Position numbers and translations under genes: made by a program. Below, one piece after another: positions 59,503 through 64,000 of a DNA stretch of 64,000 nt. The notes beneath the pieces are model-generated. The model was not told the DNA's origin. It made no database searches and saw only the letters and a list, made by a program, of their open reading frames with translations. Each line of letters begins with the position of its first letter. The stretch's first letter is position 1. Source of the DNA: Sipunculus nudus (lineage: Eukaryota; Annelida; Sipuncula; Golfingiida; Sipunculidae); contig CM049315.1 of the NCBI GenBank assembly GCA_026874595.1, positions 19,241,664-19,305,663 on the forward strand, read 5' to 3'.

Positions 59503-59504
<2 letters not shown>

Positions 59505-59533
<29 letters not shown>

Positions 59534-59534
59534 A
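59505..59534. repeat. Poly-A tract
   Basis: About 25 consecutive A a short way after the hydrolase stop. It could be a slippage tract or a relic of a polyadenylated insertion. Confidence 0.8.
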
Positions 59535-59604
59535 TTGGGCTTGGGGTTATTCCTTAGTCATGTTGGTCCTTAGCCTATATTTCATATCTTTTGCATTTTT
59601 TTTC

Positions 59605-60045
59605 TTTTAACGCGGGAGGTTGCCCAAGCCATTGTGGCTTCTGTCAGCATGTATTTTTTCTATTGTTTTATGCACATATGCCGGGAGGTAGCCCAAGCCA
59701 TTATGGCTTGTGTCAGCATGTAGCTTTTTTTTTATATATTTGTTTTATGCACATGCTTAGCGCCGGAAGGTTGCCCAAGCCATTGTGGCTTGTGTCAGCA
59801 TGTATTTTTACTATGTTTTTAAACACATGCTTAGCGCCGGGAGGTTGCCCAAGCCATTGTGGCTTGTGTCAGCATGTATTTTTTACTTCTGTTCTATACA
59901 CATGCTTAGCGCCGGGAGGTTGCCCAAGCCATTGTTGCTTGTGTCAGCATGTAGTTTTTTTTTTTTTTTTTTTACTATTGTTTCATACAAATGCTTAGCG
60001 CCGGGAGGTATCCCAAGCCATTGAGGCTTGTGTCAGCATGTATTT
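59605..60045. repeat. Hairpin-bearing tandem repeats between the hydrolase and gag-like frames
   Basis: Six units with spacings of about 69-88 bp. Each has a conserved core 'gccgggaggttgcccaagcc' then 'attgtggcttgtgtcagcat', followed by a variable T-rich run. Every core can form CAAGCC-ATTGT-GGCTTG. ORFs across it are repeat by-products. Confidence 0.85.
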
Positions 60046-60142
60046 TACTATCTGCAGATGGGGGATGTAAAATAGTCAGAGAACTAAGTTATCTTTACCC
60101 TTTATGCAACAAGCTGCTGTGTGTCTTTTCCCTAATTTCAGC

Positions 60143-61372
60143 ATGTCTGCTAGGAGAAGGCGCCCTCCCTCTAGACTTATTGAGGAGGCTAGCAAACGAA
60201 GGAGGGTGGCACGCCCATCCCCCCCCTCAGTGACCGACACCCCAAGAACAAGTCAGCCAAGGGTGGCCCCTGCCAGAACCAACCATGAGACGCCACTTCC
60301 AGCACAGCCGTCCGCGCCACCCAGCCAAGAACCTCCAGCACATCCCTCTGCTCCCCCCAGCCAAGAACAAATGGCAAGATGGCTGGACATGTATATCCCA
60401 CTCATAGACCAGAGGCTGGAGAGACTACTAGACGCACAGGGTTTTCCACAGAAACAGCAGACACCCGCACCTCGATCCGCAGCACAAGGGTCATCGCAGA
60501 GTTCTTCCTCACATTATCCCTCAACGTCACAACAACTAGAGGCTGCGCAGCAACCCCCTCCAATAGAGGCCATCACAGCCAGATCACGTCTAGAAATCTC
60601 AGGTGAGGTCAACAGTACAGAACAGCACTCAAGTACAGACTGGCCTACTCTGTCCCAGGTACTTTCGTCTCACATACCAAGTACTCCAGTCGCAAACACA
60701 CAACAAGTGCATGGCTCAGGCCAACAGGCAGCTGGTGTCGCATTAGGACTTTCTGTGGACACTAGAATAAAACAAAAAATCTGGGATGACAGATATATTG
60801 AGTTAGAGGATCTTCTCCCAAAGAAGGGCCAGGAAGTCTTTAACCTACAGTTTGATCACAACTCAGGGCTTAAAGCAGTACCCAAACGTAGCAAGTCCAT
60901 CAGATCGATGGATGAATGGTCAGTAGCTTTTAACATTTTTATGGCCATTTACTGTGTAAAGCACCCTCAACAGGCACCCAACCTGTGCAAGTATATCAGC
61001 ACTGTTAGGGAATTAGCAGAAAAGGGGGCAGATTTCATCAAGTATGATTGCAATTTTAGGCAGGTTAGGGAGGTATCTGGTAATCAGTGGGAGAGTAAGC
61101 ACCCAGAGCTGTACCTAGAGGCCCTCAGTAGCACCCTCAAACCAGTAGGTCACTGGAAAAGCAAACAAGTCTCCAGTAATCAGCCCTTTTGTGCCTACAA
61201 GAAGGGACTGTGTAGGAAATTTAACAAGTGTGAGCCATGTAACAAAGACACATGTAAATACAACCACAAATGTGAGATATGTTATGGGTTCCACCCTAGG
61301 GTTAAATGTCATAAATCACAAAACCAGCAAAGCTCAGCTAGGCCAGCAGGTAATCAGCGCCAAGGGGCCTAA
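60143..61372 (+). CDS. gag-like frame (ORF1) of the Ngaro-like element (fossil)
   Basis: 409 residues from the ATG at 60143, which follows an acceptor-like 'cctaatttcag'. The N-terminus is very basic (MSARRRRPP...SKRRR), then a Pro/Ser/Gln-rich linker. The central conserved part begins about residue 210 (LGLSVDTRIKQKIWDDRYIE). A C-terminal Cys/His cluster (CAYKKGLCRKFNKCEPC ... CKYNHKCEICYGFHPRVKC) is typical of DIRS/Ngaro ORF1. Its expected role is RNA binding and particle formation (family knowledge). It sits directly before the RT region. Confidence 0.75.
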   Translation: MSARRRRPPSRLIEEASKRRRVARPSPPSVTDTPRTSQPRVAPARTNHETPLPAQPSAPPSQEPPAHPSAPPSQEQMARWLDMYIPLIDQRLERLLDAQGFPQKQQTPAPRSAAQGSSQSSSSHYPSTSQQLEAAQQPPPIEAITARSRLEISGEVNSTEQHSSTDWPTLSQVLSSHIPSTPVANTQQVHGSGQQAAGVALGLSVDTRIKQKIWDDRYIELEDLLPKKGQEVFNLQFDHNSGLKAVPKRSKSIRSMDEWSVAFNIFMAIYCVKHPQQAPNLCKYISTVRELAEKGADFIKYDCNFRQVREVSGNQWESKHPELYLEALSSTLKPVGHWKSKQVSSNQPFCAYKKGLCRKFNKCEPCNKDTCKYNHKCEICYGFHPRVKCHKSQNQQSSARPAGNQRQGA

Positions 61373-61377
61373 CACCC

Positions 61378-62939
61378 GTTAAATTCAAGCAGTTGAAAAG
61401 AGAACTTGATCTAGCAGGCTATCCAAAACATTTGACTAGCTATCTCGTTACAGGTTTTGAGCAAGGCTTTAGCTTGGATTGTAAATTAAATCATATACTA
61501 GCACTTGTGAGAATTTGCCTTCAGCAAGGGAAGAGCCCCATGTTATTTGGCAGAAAATAGAGAAAGAAATGGCAGCTGGTAGGGTTTTGGGCCCATTCTC
61601 AGAACCACCCTTTTGGAGATATCACTGTTCACCAATAGGACTAGTACCCAAAAAAGAGCAAGGAAAATTCAGGATGATACACCATTTATCACATCCCAAA
61701 GGCCATTCATTAAATGACAACATACCTTTAATTTCAACAGAGGTCAGTTATACATCAGTGGAAAAGGCAGTGCAGGAAATTCAGAACATGGGGGGCAACG
61801 TATATCTGGCAAAAGCTGACATAGAATCAGCCTTCAGGTTATTGCCAATCTCCCCAGAGGAATATAACCTGTTAGGTTTCCAGTTCAGAGGAAATTATTT
61901 CTTTGACAGATGCTTGCCCATGGGCTGCGCATCCTCCTGTAAAATATTTGAACATTTTAGCTCAGCTCTAGAATTTTTAGTTAAAGCTAGGGGGCTACCA
62001 GGGAGGGTCCTACACTACCTAGATGATTTTCTCTTCATAGGACAAAATGAACAGGCTTGTAAAATTCTCTTGACAACTTTTCTGGAAATATGCAAGTGCT
62101 TAGGTGTACCAATTGCAAGTGATAAAACAGTACAGCCAACTAAATCGCTAGTTTTCCTGGGAATAGAGTTGGACTGCAAGGAATTTTTAGCCAAGCTGCC
62201 GTTAGATAAGGTACAAAAATGCAGGGAGCTAATAGCCCAGTATGGCAAGCGTTGTAAAGTCAGCTTAAAGGAGCTTCAGTCATTGATAGGTGTCCTCAGC
62301 TTTGCATGTACAGTAATACTGCCAGGTAGGGCCTTTCTGCAAAGACTGATTAACAAGACAGTTGGCTTGCGTCACCCATCTCATCGATGCAGGCTCAATA
62401 GGGAGGACAAGCAAGACTTGAAAGTCTGGGGAAACTTTTTAGAGAAATACAATGGTAAAACATTTTTTCTGGACCGTGCCTGGGACACCTCAAACTCCCT
62501 GCACTTGTTTACTGATGCAGCTAAAGGTTTAGGTTTCGGAGCTGTTTTTGGTAACCACTGGTTTTACGGGCCATTTCCAGCAGACTGGAAATCGTCAAAC
62601 ATAGTCACTTTGGAATTAATTCCTGTAGTACTTGCTTTTGAAACATGGGGCACACAGCTTGCTAATAAACAGGTCCTTCTTTTTATAGACAATGAAGCCC
62701 TTGTTCACATTATCAACAAAAAATCCTCTAAAGAGAAAGAAACCATGAATCTGCTAAGGCGGCTGGTTTTAGTCACTCTGCATCATAATATATACATTAA
62801 GGCCAAGCATATCCCAGGAAAATTTAACATTCTCGCAGATGCTCTCTCTCGCCTGCAGGTTCGCAAATTCAGGCAGATGGTGCCAGCAGCCGATGTCAAC
62901 CCAACTCCTGTGGTATGCCCGGAGAAGTTATGGGATTAG
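61378..62939 (+). CDS. Reverse transcriptase-RNase H region of the Ngaro-like element (fossil)
   Basis: RT blocks: PIGLVPKKEQGKFRMIHHLS, NVYLAKADIESAFRLLPI, FFDRCLPMGCASSCKIFE and the YLDDFLF active-site box at about 62018. The RNase H domain of the DIRS type has LHLFTDAAKGLGFGAVFG, LELIPVVLAFETWG, LLFIDNEALVHIINKKSS and HIPGKFNILADALSRLQ. This arrangement, without an integrase, is shared by DIRS, PAT and Ngaro. It overlaps the start of the recombinase region by about 25 bp. Treated as a fossil. Confidence 0.8.
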
Positions 62940-63775
62940 TAAGCCTTAGTAACCAGCTTATTGCAAACAGTTTGTCACAGGTGACTAAGTCGGCATACAG
63001 TAGAGCATGGCATCAGTTGCAAGCTTTCTGCTCAAAGGTGGGACAGGTACATTGGGCTAGGCCACCAGTAGCACCCAGTGTTTTGATTATTTTTTTGACA
63101 GAGAGATTTTCTGATGGGCTGTCAGGAGCATCCTTAGCCTCACTGTCTTCTTCAATATCCTACGTGCATAAGCTCCTTAACCTGCCAGATCCTGGAAATT
63201 CATTTGCGGTTCGCAAGCTCATCCAAGGCGCACAGAAGCTCACCCCTGCTACAGACCTTAGATGCCCCATCACTAAACCTATTTTAGTCAAGTTGTTAGG
63301 GGCCACTAACAACACCATCAATTCACTAGCCCACAGGACAATGTTTCAAGCATTGTATGGTATTTGCTTCTTTGGTTTCTTCAGGGTTGGTGAACTAGTA
63401 GGTGCAACTCAAGACCAGCAAAATAGGGTAGTGCAAAGAGAGGATGTAACTATTTTATTTAAATCTGGAAAGCCAGTTGGCAGCAGCCTTATTTTGAGGT
63501 CCTCTAAAACTAGCCGCCCAGGGCAAGCACAATGCATTAATATAGGTCCATGTCCAGTGAAATACCTCATTGCTTACCTGGCCAGGAGAGGTAATTATAG
63601 TGGTCCCTTGTTTGTCCTGAATGGTAAGCCCTTGTCAAGGGACATATTCAATCGGCAATTAGCAACAGACCTTAAATTTATTAAGTTAGATACAACGCGT
63701 TTCAAAGGGCATAGCTTCAGGATAGGGGCAGCGACTGAGGCCGCAGCAGCCGGGCTTACAGATGCCCAGATCAAC
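62915..63775 (+). CDS. Tyrosine recombinase region of the Ngaro-like element (fossil)
   Basis: A SAM-like N-terminal part (SQVTKSAYSRAWHQLQAFC) is followed by a catalytic-core pattern: GFFRVGELVGAT with the first Arg, a central ILRSSKTSRPGQ (Lys region), and FKGHSFRIGAATEAAAAG with the His-x-x-Arg pair near 63706-63720. Tyrosine recombinases join the circular cDNA of these elements into the genome without target duplication (family knowledge). A SINE-like sequence begins right after INRL at 63776. Treated as a fossil. Confidence 0.78.
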
Positions 63776-64000
63776 CGGCTTCTGTGGCTCAGGGGTAGAG
63801 CGCAGGACTCAAAGCCGGGAGATCGTGGGTTCGAATGTCAGCCGAGGCGGTGTGATTTGTCACGATCGCATTTGAGCGCTCTGCAGGCTTAATGGGAAGG
63901 CTGTGCCCTACAGCCGTAAGAGGGTACATTAGACTTCAGCCTAGCCCCTAAGTTCCAGGATTTTTCTCTTAATTTGGCTTACTAGATTTCCTTTAAGGGC
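63776..64000 (+). mobile_element. tRNA-derived SINE-like sequence inserted in the recombinase region
   Basis: An A-box-like TGGCTCAGGGG (63785-63795) and a B-box-like GGTTCGAATGT (63828-63838) are spaced as in a tRNA gene, with a GCTC...GAGC D-stem. The T-stem does not pair, so this is not a functional tRNA; a tRNA-derived SINE head is the better reading. A non-tRNA body ('gaaggctgtgccctacagcc') follows to the window edge. The 3' tail is not seen. Confidence 0.6.

Larger units (their letters stand above)
58291..64000 (+). mobile_element. Ngaro-like tyrosine-recombinase retroelement (fossil; right end outside window)
   Basis: The parts in order are a 5' non-coding region (58291-58805), an SGNH hydrolase frame, a hairpin-bearing tandem repeat, a gag-like frame, RT-RNase H and a tyrosine recombinase region. 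RT of the DIRS order combined with a tyrosine recombinase and no methyltransferase suits Ngaro. An added SGNH hydrolase has, as I recall, been noted in Ngaro elements. The left boundary is where family A sequence stops at 58290. The expected split direct repeats at the right end lie beyond the window. The parts seen look comparatively well preserved, except that a SINE-like sequence interrupts the recombinase region. It is GC-richer than its surroundings. Confidence 0.75.

Noticed and set aside
63777-63850. Functional tRNA gene
   Set aside because: Box motifs are present, but the T-stem and anticodon stem do not pair and a SINE-like body follows.

Overview
The window looks like repeat-dense, AT-rich accessory DNA from an invertebrate animal, most likely a mollusc or another lophotrochozoan. 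The basis is indirect: Mag-type Ty3/gypsy, Ngaro-type tyrosine-recombinase, R2-type LINE and pogo/Tigger-type sequences lie together, embedded in many minisatellites. I see no intact host gene. Nearly everything is mobile DNA, relics of mobile DNA, or tandem repeat, and the layers of insertion can be read in order.

The main architectural signal is a set of non-autonomous rolling-circle-like elements (best match: Helentron/HINE structure). They run from ACAAG at the low-coordinate end to CTA at the high-coordinate end. Just inside ACAAG is a short hairpin with a 2-nt loop, then a family-specific inverted repeat that recurs next to the CTA end. Three families are defined. Family A: 519-3147, 4107-7464, 8624-11396, 15082-19314, plus fragments at 24838-26575 and 56711-58290. 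Family B: 21647-24837 and 35594-39135. Family C: 51925-55755. Family A ends are fixed to the base by an empty site at 26712-26719. Removing three family A copies also restores reading frames across two transposase-type genes.

Layout. 1-7673: a DNA-transposon-type gene (SWIM, Ulp1/C48 protease and PHD regions) split by two family A copies. 8562-12830: a pogo/Tigger-like DDE_1 transposase relic split by a third copy. 14936-24837 and 26576-39135: two copies of one composite block, made of a 114-bp satellite, a G-rich minisatellite and a family B element. Block 1 carries a family A insertion. Block 2 carries a broken Mag-like LTR element (27133-31668) and a probable solo LTR (33127-33859).

39136-46400: repeats carrying the palindrome AGGTGGCGCCACCT, a 43-bp minisatellite, a near-identical 151-bp array and a small MITE. 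46810-49730: a roughly 35-bp minisatellite holding a 5'-truncated R2-superfamily LINE. 51925-55755: the family C element, built mainly from about eleven 340-bp units. 58291-64000: an Ngaro-like tyrosine-recombinase retroelement (SGNH hydrolase, gag-like, RT-RNase H and recombinase regions) that runs off the window and is interrupted near its end by a tRNA-derived SINE-like sequence.

All family assignments come from reading motifs by eye. No database search was possible.
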